Shown: piece by piece, positions 24,293 to 34,315 of the stretch
Numbering within the stretch: the first letter of the stretch is position 1
Layout: every line of letters starts with the position of its first letter
Assembly (NCBI GenBank): GCA_007922195.1
Contig: ML682005.1
Location: 30,845,042 to 30,909,041 of the forward strand
DNA length: 64,000 nucleotides
Origin: Podocnemis expansa
Taxonomy: Eukaryota; Chordata; Testudines; Podocnemididae
Direction of reading: 5' to 3'
Made by a program: the position numbers and the translations under genes
The notes under the pieces: model-generated
The model's database searches: none
What the model saw: only the letters and a program-made list of their open reading frames with translations
Told to the model about the DNA's origin: nothing

Positions 24293-24570
24293 TAGAGCCC
24301 TGCAAATCCACGGATATCCTCAGATATTCACCTTATCTCCACATCCATGGATACATCATGGATATCCATGGACCATTTCATGCAGATGCAAATCAGATAT
24401 GGATCCACATATTTTTATCTGCACAGAGCTATAACCCTGCAAATATGCGGATATCCACGGATATCTGCATTATATTTGCATCCGCGGATAAAACACAGAT
24501 ATCTGTGGACCATTTCTTGTGGATGCAAGTCAGATATGGATCCACTTATTTGTATCCATGCAGGGTTCTA
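24293..24570. mobile_element. hAT MITE, tandem dimer, 8-bp target duplication
   Basis: It starts TAGAGCCCTGC and ends GCAGGGTTCTA, an 11-bp inverted repeat. Flanks are CCTCGGGT (24285-24292) and CCTTGGGT (24571-24578), a 7 of 8 match typical of hAT. Inside, one unit of about 138 bp is present twice head-to-tail: both contain CAGATATGGATCCAC, TGGACCATTTC and a CTGCAAAT start. The units meet at about 24433 through an internal copy of the end (GAGCTATAACCCTGCAAAT). The overlapping 147- and 107-codon frames arise from this repetition. Confidence 0.82.
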
Positions 24571-24875
24571 CCTTGGGTGCCCCAAACTTGTATCTTTACT
24601 CTCTGTGAAGTGCTATCAAAACAAAACCAAGGGAGATGTAGTACCTCCATCTGCAACATTGTTGGCATAGACAAGTCAAAATAAAGTGCTTTTAGTCAGA
24701 GCCTTTCCTCTGAGTTATCTCCAGCACTCCTACCAGAATGCCTTTACTCAGGTAGTCTGCCTTATTAGTCTCAAGCACACGCAAACACAATAGTTTATAA
24801 AGCAGACGAAACTAAAAAAAAAAAAAAAAAATCAGGAGTCCCATGGCACTTTTAAGGACTAACAAATTTATTTCA

Positions 24876-24912
24876 CTCATAAGCTTCTGTGAGTACAATA
24901 CCACTTCATCAG
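24876..24912 (-). ncRNA. Hammerhead-like motif in PLE 3' end
   Basis: On the minus strand: CTGATGA (intact box), AGTGG stem start, CTCAC, AGAA in place of GAAA, then GCTTAT. Stem II is interrupted, so this copy is decayed, but its position relative to the ORF end and the terminus matches the 10.1-kb copy. Confidence 0.42.
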
Positions 24913-25099
24913 ATGCATGAAATGGAAACTTCAATGTTACATGAGGAGAAGGCTGAGTCATAAGGCAGTTTTCAAGTCTGTTTTAGCAAATCAGACAAGT
25001 TATTTTGATTCAAACAATGCCCACGTGGCCTTAACAAACAATAAATGAGAAGGTGTTAATGTTAAAAAGGGTCAAATTACCTGATATAATGAATTAGCC

Positions 25100-25490
25100 A
25101 TTCAAAGTCTCTATTCAGAAATAAGATGATGGTGTCAGATTTGCATGTGAATTCTACCTCTGCAGTTTCATGTTGGAGTCTGGTTTTCAAGTTTTTTTTG
25201 CTGAAGTATTGTAATTTTCATGTCTGTTAAAGAAGGTCCTGGGAGACTGAAATGTTCCTTTACTGTTTTGTGAATGTTACCATTCTTGATTTCTGTCCAT
25301 TAATTCTTTTGCACAGACACAGTCCAGTTTGGCCAATGCATAAGGCAGAGGGGCATTGCTGGTGCATGATGGCTTATATCACGTTGGAATATATATGACA
25401 TATTTTCTATTAAGAGGGCTACATTATGATCAATCACTACCAAAAGTATTTAGAGATATTTGTATGTGAAGACACATCATAGAGCACAAA
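25100..25490 (-). pseudogene. PLE C-terminus with GIY-YIG endonuclease relic
   Basis: The GIY-YIG nuclease of Penelope-like elements nicks the target site. On the minus strand one frame reads QQCPSALCIGQTGLCLCKRI then NGQKS, matching the family's YIGQTG..KRINGH segment, with C in place of the first Y of that motif. Downstream pieces read ILQQK, ETAEVEFTCKSDTII and NRDFEWLIHYIR before a stop. The homologous tail is found in the plus-strand copy at 9.8 kb. At least one stop and several frame changes are present, so it is a dead fragment. Translation relies on hand reading. Confidence 0.65.
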
Positions 25491-27125
25491 TTATAGACTT
25501 TGGTGGTTTGGTCTTGTTTTATGAGCCATTTCAGAAAAAGACTTAGGGTATGACCCTGTTTTTTTATTCAGTCCCTATCCCAAATCTATCTTCTTTCTCT
25601 GGTTTAGTCACTAAAGTCTTGGACCAAAGCCCCTGGATTCAATTAATTGACTTCCATTCATTTCATTAGGCTTAGAAGAATGGGGTGAGCATTTCCTGCC
25701 CTATAATTGAGCACAGCACCCCTGCACACCAAGGTGGAGGTGTAAATTACACATTGAGAAGACTTAGCTGTGTTAGCTCTGATCTAACTAGGATACTAAG
25801 TATAAAGTGTACCTATAGCAGAGTGAATACAGGAGGAGCTAGTCACCTGAATACATACCCATCCAAGACTGTAGGCATGTACTTTGGGCTGCTAGTCCCT
25901 CCCACAATTCATACGGCCACAATTACACTCAGGTTTTAGCATGCTAGCTCAGTCAGAGCGCACATGTCTCCTTGAATTAGATTTTACTCCTCCAACTTGG
26001 CATGTAGAAACATCCATTCTGAAGTCTGCAAAAGAGCTGGGGAAAGAGAGGTGCCTTGAATTTTACAACCCATCCCACAGAATTGGTTTCTACTGTGGAT
26101 CCTCACACTGAAAAGTGAAAACCTCAGTTGGTGCAGGATTGGCAACCTCTTTCCTGACCTTGTGTTACCTATGCAAGGGCTGATAGCCACCAGGGTATTA
26201 CAAAAGGTATCAGCTTTAAGAGCTGAAGAGCACTAAATGGTGGATGCTTTTTCCTCCACACCCATTCATTTCCTGACTTTGTTTTACAGAGAAAGTATAC
26301 AGGCTGAGGATCAAAGAACCTCACATCAAAAATAAGATTTTAATAGGAATAACTAGATTGTTGATGCATTTGGCATTATAGTGATGACCTTCACTGTATA
26401 AAGCAAGGTTACTACAATACAATAGTGGCTACACTGCCATTTGTGGTTTGATGCCGATGTAAGCATTAGAACTAATTTTTCATGAGTTCTTGTCTAATGG
26501 AATAACTATTTTTGCCCTTCATTGTTGGTGCAGGAGAAGATGTTATCATTTGAATGGCAAATGAGAGAAATCTTGAGATACATGTTTTCAACAGCATGTT
26601 GACTGAGAACCAAAAGCCAGGTCAGAGAAATTCTTACCAAAAATGCAAAATAATATTACACTGGACATTCTGAGAATAGGTTGCTCTTTAGTCTGCAGAG
26701 TGAAACACTAAGACAAAGTCATCCTTGATGTAACACCAGGGATTCATTTGATTACATTTATACACAACAGAGAGAATGACACACTTAGTAGGCACAGCTC
26801 TGGAGAAGAAGCCCTAAGAATTGCAACACGCTAGAGAATGAAAGAAAAACACCTTAGCCTAAATAAACCTTGTGCTATTTAAATGTCTTAAAACCTCTTA
26901 ATTTCAAGTTGAGTTAATTTAAGACAATATGAAGGGGTTTTTTTTTGTTTGTTTGGTTTTTTTTTGAGAGAAAGAGAGAGACAGAGAGACTCAAAAAATT
27001 CTATTCTACAAAGTGGAGCACCATGGAAGAGAAATTCTGAGGCAAGCCCATCTAAAGTCGCCTGCCTGGTTTTCTCTACTTCTGTGTCTGGACCAGTGGA
27101 TCTTGCTGGGACCTTCATGCCAGTT
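25491..27125. other. Unique non-coding DNA with (GA)-rich and T-rich tracts
   Basis: No gene recognised. A T/G run and an AGAG-rich tract lie at about 26937-26990. Confidence 0.4.
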
Positions 27126-27214
27126 TAAGCTGTTGAACCCCGGGTTCGCGATGTGACTGGGATGGACCGGTGACACCCACCAATGAGACAGACACCAGTT
27201 CAAGTAAACAAAAA

Positions 27215-27226
27215 AGCTACTTTTAT
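27215..27226 (-). promoter_or_regulatory. Candidate LTR TATA box
   Basis: Minus-strand CTATAAAAGTAG. It is placed close to the LTR's right-hand (U5) boundary in that orientation and directly downstream of the 44-bp repeat array. Judged only by sequence and position. Confidence 0.4.
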
Positions 27227-27229
27227 AGT

Positions 27230-27570
27230 GACACCTTAAACACCTTTAACCACTTAACAGTGTAAAACAAGGAGATCTATACAAAAATACTTGTAATCAA
27301 CTAACAATATGAAGCAAAAATCTATATAGGACACTTATAACCAACTAATAGCATAAAGCAAAATCTAAATAAACCCTTATAACTAAATGACAATATAAAG
27401 CTAAACACCTATGCAAAGCACTTATAACCAAGTAACAGTGTGGAGCAAGAAAGTTTATATAAAGCACCTGTAAAACACCTCCAGCCAAACAACAGGATAA
27501 AGCATGTAAGTCTATGCAAAACACTTACAACCTACAAAAGTACTTATAGTTAAATAACAGTATGGATTAA
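27230..27570. repeat. 44-bp degenerate tandem repeat inside the LTR
   Basis: About seven copies of a unit like CACTTATAACCAACTAACA followed by TATAAAGCAAAAATCTATACAAAG. The spacing is about 44 bp and the copies are individually diverged. They lie just upstream of the TATA-like word in the inferred direction of transcription, where LTR enhancers usually sit. Confidence 0.75.
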
Positions 27571-28674
27571 TGACCTACAAGAGGGTGGCCATAATAAGTC
27601 AAGGACTTTTCTGGCCTTTTACTGCCTCAACATCGGTATAGGCACTGACCAGCCCACCCGACGCGTATTTACCAATGGCTGGAAGCCATTCCTCCTTGCT
27701 AGCCAAGAAGGGTGGGCGGCAGAATGAAAAAAGTCAGATGAGAGAAAAATAAACCCCCACACTCCCCCCGTGTACACTGGGGAAGTTTGGGGCCAGCAGT
27801 TTAGAGCAGAAGCAGAGTAATGAACGATTATACAGTAAGAAGGATGAAAAATACAAATGACTAACAAAACACCTGGCAAATTAACAACACAAAACTATGC
27901 TAGACCTTGAACAACTATATCATAAAAAGATTATGCAGGATACAGAGAAAATAATAACAACTACACAAACTATGCAAAACTCAGGTGAAGAAGCTACAAT
28001 CACAGACTATATATAAATGGTACCAAGTAGAATGATTAAGAGAAGGTAGGAGGCCTATATCGATTTATAATACCTGTCCCAGGACCGCAGTAGAACCCAA
28101 AGCGAGGAGGCAGACCAGCTGCAGCATCTCAGCACTTAATCGTTCAGCCGGCAATCCGTGCACACCCCAAAGAAAAAGAGGGTCTCGGGGGTGGGTACTC
28201 CCTGTCTCAGTCGGGGGATCAGTCCAACCAGGTCACGACGTGCCCTTTAGCATCCGAGGGTAGGAGAACAACAAGCTAGCTGAGACAGGGGGTTTTAATA
28301 GAATTTTGCCCAGCCAGAGTAAAAATAGCCAATTAGGAGTAGGATCCTGGTCAGGACCAATGATAAAACTGGGACCCCAGACAATGACCCCTCCTTCGTG
28401 GTGACGGGGATGCCGAGAAACTGTTCAGGGGGTATAGGAACTCACCCCCCTTCTTGTTGACACAAAGCTAGAGAGGAAGAAACTCACACAGGAGATTGAG
28501 AGCCATCAGGGGAGATTGATACTTAACGTTCTTCCCCCTTGTGCTGGATGGCCCGGAGATGGAGGCCCATCAGGGAGATCGATACTTAACATTTCTCCTT
28601 GAGAGCAGCATAATCCAGGGGGCTACGTGTGGGGTGGGATGGCCATCATGGCTGCCACCTCCGCTGACATAAGC

Positions 28675-30239
28675 TTTAGGAAAATTTCAGTTTTCATGTT
28701 TCTGTTTATTCATTTCGAAGACAAGATCAGTATATGCTTCCCCACTCCTTAACAATCAGCAAGAGATTTTTTTTTGAGTTTATTGATACCAAAGGCTAGA
28801 AGAGATCATTTGATCCTCTAATCTGACCTCCTGGCTAAAAAGACATACACACACACACCAAATTTCTAGAACATATTTTGTACATTTTTGACATGTATGC
28901 TTCCCTGGAAGTTACTTTATGTAGTAACTACCAAAACTCAGGGCAGTGTGGGTTCAGATCTCCAATTTTAAAGAAGAGATATGTCCCTGCTTAGCTTTAA
29001 ACTGAGAACCTTCAAAGAGAGGCAGTGAATCTGCTGTTTGAGCTAAAGGAGATGAAGAAGGTGGAAAGTAGCAAAAAGAAAAATATCAATAGCAGAAGAG
29101 TTCTTAGATGTGATACAATAAAGTAACAAAAGATGGGATAAAGCTTTTGTGGACACAGACAGGTAGATACAAAATGGGATGAAAAATGACCTGTTACTTG
29201 CAACTATGTCTCGCTTAGGAGAATCTTATCAGAAACTAACTTTTCTAAAAGGATTCAGTGTAAAGGATGAGCGGAACATTCTGAAAAGCAAATACTATTC
29301 TTCTGCCTAAAGCACTGAACCTACAAAAGCTAAGATAAGTGATTTGAGCTTCCAACTTGCTTTTTAGCCATATTTCTTAATCCTCACTTTAAGTGCAACT
29401 TTGTTACCACCTCTCTAGTTGGGATACTGGAAATAAGTTATGATCAACAAACCGTCTGAGAACAACATATATCAGATTACACAGACTTTTGTGATAAGTC
29501 TTAGCAACTATTTCAAGTTTCAACTCTGTTACTCATGGTGCCTCTACAGTAAGAGAAATGTTTGTAGAACAGATGTTCCTTTCTCCCTTTCTCAGATTCA
29601 TATGGTTTCAAGAGTCAGCCAAAGATAGCTGATTATACTACTAATGTTTCTAGGGAAATCCAAGGGCTTGCTAATCTCCCAAATCTCTCTTCCACTTCAT
29701 GATTCAGAAATATCTTTAATTATTATTTTCTATTACAAACATCAGTGGGGTATATCTGCGAGCTAGGAGTGAGATTCAGACCTCACAAAGATACTGGATG
29801 CCTAAGGTAGCATACTAGAAATAGTACAGTAGTGGTGGTATCATAGGCAGTAGTCTTGGCAGCCTGAGCAAGCCACTCTGAGTATATCCACAGGCTTAGC
29901 TGGGTTTGTACTAAGGCAGTTAGCATGTGCTGTCACTGCCTCTGCCTAAGCTACTATAACTATACTATTTTTTGAGTGCTAGCTCAGATGAGAAATGGGA
30001 ACAACTTTATCTCATGCTTCAGAAACAGCAAAGACTTTCCAGTTCTTATCACTGATAGGCTCTCCATTGTTATTTTTGAGAAGAGCAAACATCATCTGTC
30101 ACTTCTGTATTTGGGTATCTCCTTCACTTCCCAGAAAAGCAAAAACATTTTTTCACACTAGCCTAACAGGGCAAATATATTTTTTCAACATTTGTTTGAT
30201 ATCATTATCTACTTTCCATTTATTCTCCTCAGTTAATAG
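28675..30239. other. Mostly unique DNA with a short CR1 3'-end relic
   Basis: Around 28790-28840, GGCTAGAAGAGATCATTTGATC and TAATCTGACCTCCTGG resemble the 3' end of a CR1-type LINE on the minus strand, followed by a short (AC)n tract at about 28845-28858. Nothing else was recognised. Confidence 0.4.
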
Positions 30240-30249
30240 TGGTTGACCA

Positions 30250-30592
30250 GCACATACAAGGAGTTTAGTGTCACTTTTAAAGGCTAACAAATTTATTTAT
30301 CATCTGAGCTTTCATGGGAGAAAAATTCCACTTTGTCAGACACTTGAAGATGAGGAACTTACAGAATGGAAGGAAAATAAATGCAGAGAAGTATAAATCA
30401 GAGGATCAGGTCAGACTGCTACAGCAAATCAAAGCAGTCGTTTAGATTCATTGATTGAGTGATCAGGAAGTAGGATACTCTCCCATGAAAGCTCAGGTGA
30501 TAAATAAATTTGTTAGGCTTGAAAAGTGCCACCTGGCTCCTTATTTGTTTTACTGAACTAAACTAACACTGCTACCCCTTTGGAACCTGACC
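30250..30592. mobile_element. PLE-type inverted element, both arms present
   Basis: The left arm reads on the minus strand (CAAGGAGTTTAGTGTCAC, AGGCTAACAAATTTATTT, core at 30303-30339). The right arm reads on the plus strand (CCATGAAAGCTCAGGTGATA, AATAAATTTGTTAGGC, GTGCCACCTGGCTCC, TAAACTAACACTGCTACC). Both arms carry the copy-specific form GCTCAGRTGATAAATAAATT, not seen in other copies. Confidence 0.8.
30303..30339 (-). ncRNA. Hammerhead-like motif, left arm
   Basis: Minus strand: CTGACAA for the first box, stem ending CTCCCAT, intact GAAA, then GCTCAGATG. One substitution in the CUGANGA box makes it likely inactive. Confidence 0.38.
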
Positions 30593-30599
30593 AGAACAT

Positions 30600-31789
30600 G
30601 AAATGCCTATTTTTATTTTGATTAATATTAATAAGATCAAAATATAAAGTTAACTTCAAGTTCCTTGTGTGTCACATTCCACTTATTTAGCTGTATTAGC
30701 TTTAGTTTTGGTTGCTAAAGAGATAATATGCCTTCCAGATAGTCTTTTTACTTGATAATTTACTGTCTGTGCAAGTCATCCATGTTGAACCACCCACAAA
30801 GTACATGTTTTATACTGGCAATAAAATAAGGAGGTTTGCATACTGCTGCATAGATCAAAGCAAAAATCAAGATAAGAGGCTTATTTCTTGAGTATTTGGC
30901 AAGTACAGTACTTACATAGTGGTTACTGAGGCTTGGAATATATTGAAAGTAAATGAATGTAACGATCTGTTGCTAGAAAAAAAATAAGTGGAAGGAACTT
31001 TAAGTGTTAATTAAAGCAAGAAAAGACTCAAATTAAATTATAGAAAAAAAAAGCTTGAGTAACTCAGAGCTTGACCTTTTAAGCAAATCTTTATGGAAAG
31101 GAAATTTCAAAGTGAATTGTATCATTCATATGGGAATTATTTAAAAAAATGAAACGCACATCCAGTCAGAAGACAGATATTAATGTGTGACTTTTCTGAC
31201 TAATCACAATTAAGTAACAGTGCTCGAATTAAGGATATTAATGGTTAGTTGTTAAAGAGTGTAAAAAATAGTATTTGAATACATCTAAATTTTATATTTA
31301 AACTACTCACAATAGAATATTCCATTAAAGGAGCATCTGTTATTGTTAGGGTTATAGCAACCAAAAATGGTGCTAGGTGATTCACAGAAGTCTGATTTGG
31401 TCCTGCCTCAAAAGGATTACATTCTAAATATCAGTCAGTAAACATACCCCTTCCTTTGTCTACTTCATTTACTCAGCAACTGTGCTCGCCCATTCATGAT
31501 CCCCCTGAGCCACGTAAAAATACTGATTGCATTATTTCCAAAAGGCAAAACAATAAACAAGCAAAAAGCCCTACATACAAATACAGTTGTTAAAGCCCAG
31601 TATAAATAAAATGAATAGTATTTTTGAGGTCATGATAAATTGGAGCACCTTTGAGCTGCTTGGGGCTAATTGCTTACTTCACTTGTGCCTTGCACCACCA
31701 CTGCCCTCATTCCCCACTAACACAGCAGAGGCTGCTCTATGCTTGAAGTAGGAGGAAGGAGTGGAAAGAATGTATAGGCCAGGGGTATG
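30600..31789. other. Unique AT-rich DNA, nothing recognised
   Basis: No gene or repeat family recognised. Confidence 0.4.
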
Positions 31790-31795
31790 GACTCC

Positions 31796-32131
31796 ATGCT
31801 AGGCTGTTTATCGTGTGAGCTTTCATGGGAGAAAATCCTACTTCATCAGACGCTTTGAAGAGGGGTAACTTACAGAATTAGGTGAAAATAAATGCAGGAG
31901 AGTATAAGACATGGGATCAGGCCATGTCTTACACTCCCCTGCATTTATTTTCATCCCAATCTGTAAATTACCCCTCTTCAAAGCATTGGATGAAGTGGGA
32001 TTTTCTCACCTGAAAGCTCACACGACAAATAAATCTGTTAGTCTTTAAGTGCCACAAGACCCCTGGCCCTCTTTTTTTTTTTTTTTTGGCTTTACTAGAC
32101 TAACATGGCCGTCCCTTTGGAACTTGGCAAG
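31796..32131. mobile_element. PLE-type inverted element, near-complete palindrome
   Basis: The left arm (minus) contains the core at 31815-31849, and TGCAGGAGAGTATAAGACAT leads to the centre (GGATCAGGCC, about 31920). The right arm (plus) repeats the complement (CATGTCTTACACTCCCCTGC, core at 31986-32026) and ends GTGCCACAAGACCCC, a T run and CTAGACTAACATGGCCGTCC. Both arms have the private form GCTCACACGA. This is the most symmetrical member of the family here. Confidence 0.85.
31815..31849 (-). ncRNA. Hammerhead-like motif, both core boxes intact
   Basis: Minus strand: CTGATGA, stem and loop (AGTAGGATTTTCTCCCAT) and GAAA, followed by GCTCACACG. CUGAUGA and GAAA are both exact. Stem III is not well formed, so cleavage is uncertain. 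Confidence 0.48.
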
Positions 32132-32810
32132 CTTTTAAAGGTGCATCATGATAAAGCTCAGACTTGGATGATTTAGTTGGGGTTGGTCTTCCTTTGAGCT
32201 GGGTTTGAAATAGATGACCTTCTGAAGTCCCTTCCAACCCTGACTATAATTCATCTATGATTCTACAAAACACACAAAGGTCCTGAACAGAAGACTTTAT
32301 AATATAACAAAATAAGTACAAAAATAGACAAAATACACAGGACAAATGTTCAGATGAAATGATGTGTGGGAGCAATCCTGGCAGTCAGTTCAGCATTGAA
32401 AGGCTCCTCCAAAAACTAGGTTCTAAGAAGGGTTTGAAGGAAAATGGGAAAAGAGGCTATTTGACATGGAGACAAAGGAGCAGTAAATAAAAGGCCTACA
32501 AATGAGGTTCAGACACAAAAATGGCGGAAGAGGATATTAGGAAAAGGTACAATAAACAGTGTGTAGACCTGCTACTACAGAAAAATTCAGAATTCACATA
32601 CACAATAAATATGTGTATTAGACATGGACATGCACATACACAACCAAACAACTCAGACATTTAAAACTGGGAAATCTGACTGAATAAATGTAGGTACAGT
32701 AATTAAAAAATATTTTTAATTGACTCTTTGTTGGATTCAGGAATTATTTAAGAGCCTGTTCCATCTCTTAAGAATTTTGTGGAAGTTAGATTGGGCACTG
32801 AAAGATGATC
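32132..32810. other. Unique DNA, possible short LINE relic
   Basis: GAGCTGGGTTTGAAATAGATGACCTTCTGAAGTCCCTTCCAACCCTGAC-like words at 32195-32245 resemble the 3' end of a CR1-type LINE in plus orientation. Nothing else was recognised. Confidence 0.45.
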
Positions 32811-32812
32811 CA

Positions 32813-33110
32813 TCACAGGGCATGCCTCCTCTGTAGCACTTTCTCATGACCTGGTGTGGCAGTGCTGGCACTCCCTGACATGGTTTCCTTTCTCTCGGGA
32901 TCCCTTAAGAGCTCCGTACAATCCGAAGGGTACAAGACAAATTTCCCCTGCAGGGGTTCTGTTTTATTAAACACAAATAAACTTGAAATAAAATCTCTTC
33001 TTGGACTTGGGGCTGCACAGCCCTCCACTTTGGAGCCAGTGTTTCTCAGTCCTGGTCTCTCTGGCCTATAGTCTCTCCCTTTGGGTGTAGACTGGTGCAC
33101 AGAATTTCAG
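32813..33110. repeat. Possible unclassified repeat, no boundaries
   Basis: This GC-richer island has a minus frame of 95 codons and an AAACACAAATAAACTTG segment. The composition differs from its flanks, which suggests an inserted element, perhaps LTR-related. No terminal repeats or target duplication were found. Confidence 0.25.
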
Positions 33111-33482
33111 ACGTTCACAGCTCTGCACTCTTTATTTGATCATTGGTGACAACTAATCTGAAAGGCCTGCAGAACATAAAGAATGTTAAATGCTCCACCA
33201 TAATCTGAACAGTATGTAAAAACTATTCCTAGCACTTCAGGTCTGAAATGACTTCTTTCATGTATGGATCATTTCTATAATTTTATCCATTTCATTATTC
33301 CTAAGAGGTACTTACCTGACTCTAAGAGGCCTTTATTCTTAAGGGCAGTGCAAACGAAAAGCAATTAATATAATTATTTAGGAAAAAAATAATACAGCTG
33401 CTGTATGTGAATACTAACATGGTAAAGGGTTTTTTCCCAGTGTTATCCATATAATAATTATCTTTGAAGAAAGGATCAGGGG

Positions 33483-33507
33483 TCTTTCTTTCTTTCTTTC
33501 TTTCTTT
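33483..33507. repeat. (TTTC)n microsatellite
   Basis: Six uninterrupted TTTC repeats. Confidence 0.95.
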
Positions 33508-33757
33508 GATTTGAGACTACTGTAATCAAAAAGATATTGCAGCTTGTATATGTCAAAGTTAAAATGGTTGGCTTTAAAAAAAAAAGTTTCATAAAGTTTA
33601 AGTCCTAAAAGGACTATTAAATCATCTAGCTTGAACTCTTGTATATCACAAGTCAATCCACTTAATTCAAATATCCCTATAAGAGAAAGATGAAAACTAA
33701 GCTTCAAAACTTGTTTTCTCTTGCCGTGGGAATTCAGCTTCCCTACCCCACCCCGCC

Positions 33758-33790
33758 AATAAATAAATAAATAAACAAATAAATAAATAA
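33758..33790. repeat. (AAAT)n microsatellite
   Basis: AATAAATAAATAAATAAACA followed by further AAAT units; one interruption. Confidence 0.95.
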
Positions 33791-34315
33791 AGGAAGCTTA
33801 GCACTTAAACACCAGTGCATTAGTATTTGTGAAGACTTAAATTTGCAATTATAATTTAAGTTCAGATTTTTTCAACAATTTGAATATGACTATAAATGGA
33901 ACTCCTGAATGAACCTTGCTTCTCTCTCACCTTGGGCTAGAGGCCTTGTGTGTCTGTTTCCGCATCTTAAAAACAATCAAATTGTTTTATTCCAAAAAGA
34001 TGATATGAGATATTTTGACACTCTCCAAATCTCCCTCACCCCCAGCCTGTGTTATTTCCTCTAAAACCAGAATTTGGCAAAATCAACATGATTTTTGAAG
34101 TTCCTTCATTTCCGATGGAACTGTATTGTTAACAAAAAAATGGGTCCATCAAAGTTTTCTAAACAGCTCTATGATACTCAAATGTACCTTGACTTAGAAG
34201 AGTTATTTTATCATAGTTGTGTCAGTCTTTAAAAAGACTGTAATATGGACTAGCATGTACTATATTTTATGTTTACAGTTTATGATGTAAATGTCATATG
34301 CTATGGAATAAGATG

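Larger units (their letters stand above)
24812..25490 (-). mobile_element. Penelope-like element, 3' fragment
   Basis: An A run (24814-24831) and the end words AGGAGTCCCATGGCAC and GGACTAACAAATTTATTT mark the 3' terminus on the minus strand. A hammerhead-like core follows at 24876-24912, then untranslated sequence and the end of the PLE ORF from about 25100 upward. The coding part includes a GIY-YIG nuclease relic. The copy is 5'-truncated: the reverse transcriptase is absent, and I lose the homology near 25490. It is the longest PLE copy in the window and ties the many short related ends to this class. Confidence 0.8.
27131..28669 (-). mobile_element. Solo LTR, 1539 bp, 5-bp target duplication TAAGC
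   Basis: The sequence begins TGTTGAACCCC and ends GCTGACA, the TG..CA boundaries of retroviral-type LTRs, and is flanked on both sides by TAAGC (27126-27130 and 28670-28674). There is no internal coding region, so this is a solo LTR left by recombination. A minus-strand TATA-like word (CTATAAAAGTAG, near 27215-27226) lies close to the left end, and long upstream sequence lies to its right. This suggests minus-strand transcription with a U3 of about 1.4 kb. The orientation is inferred, not proven. Confidence 0.8.
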
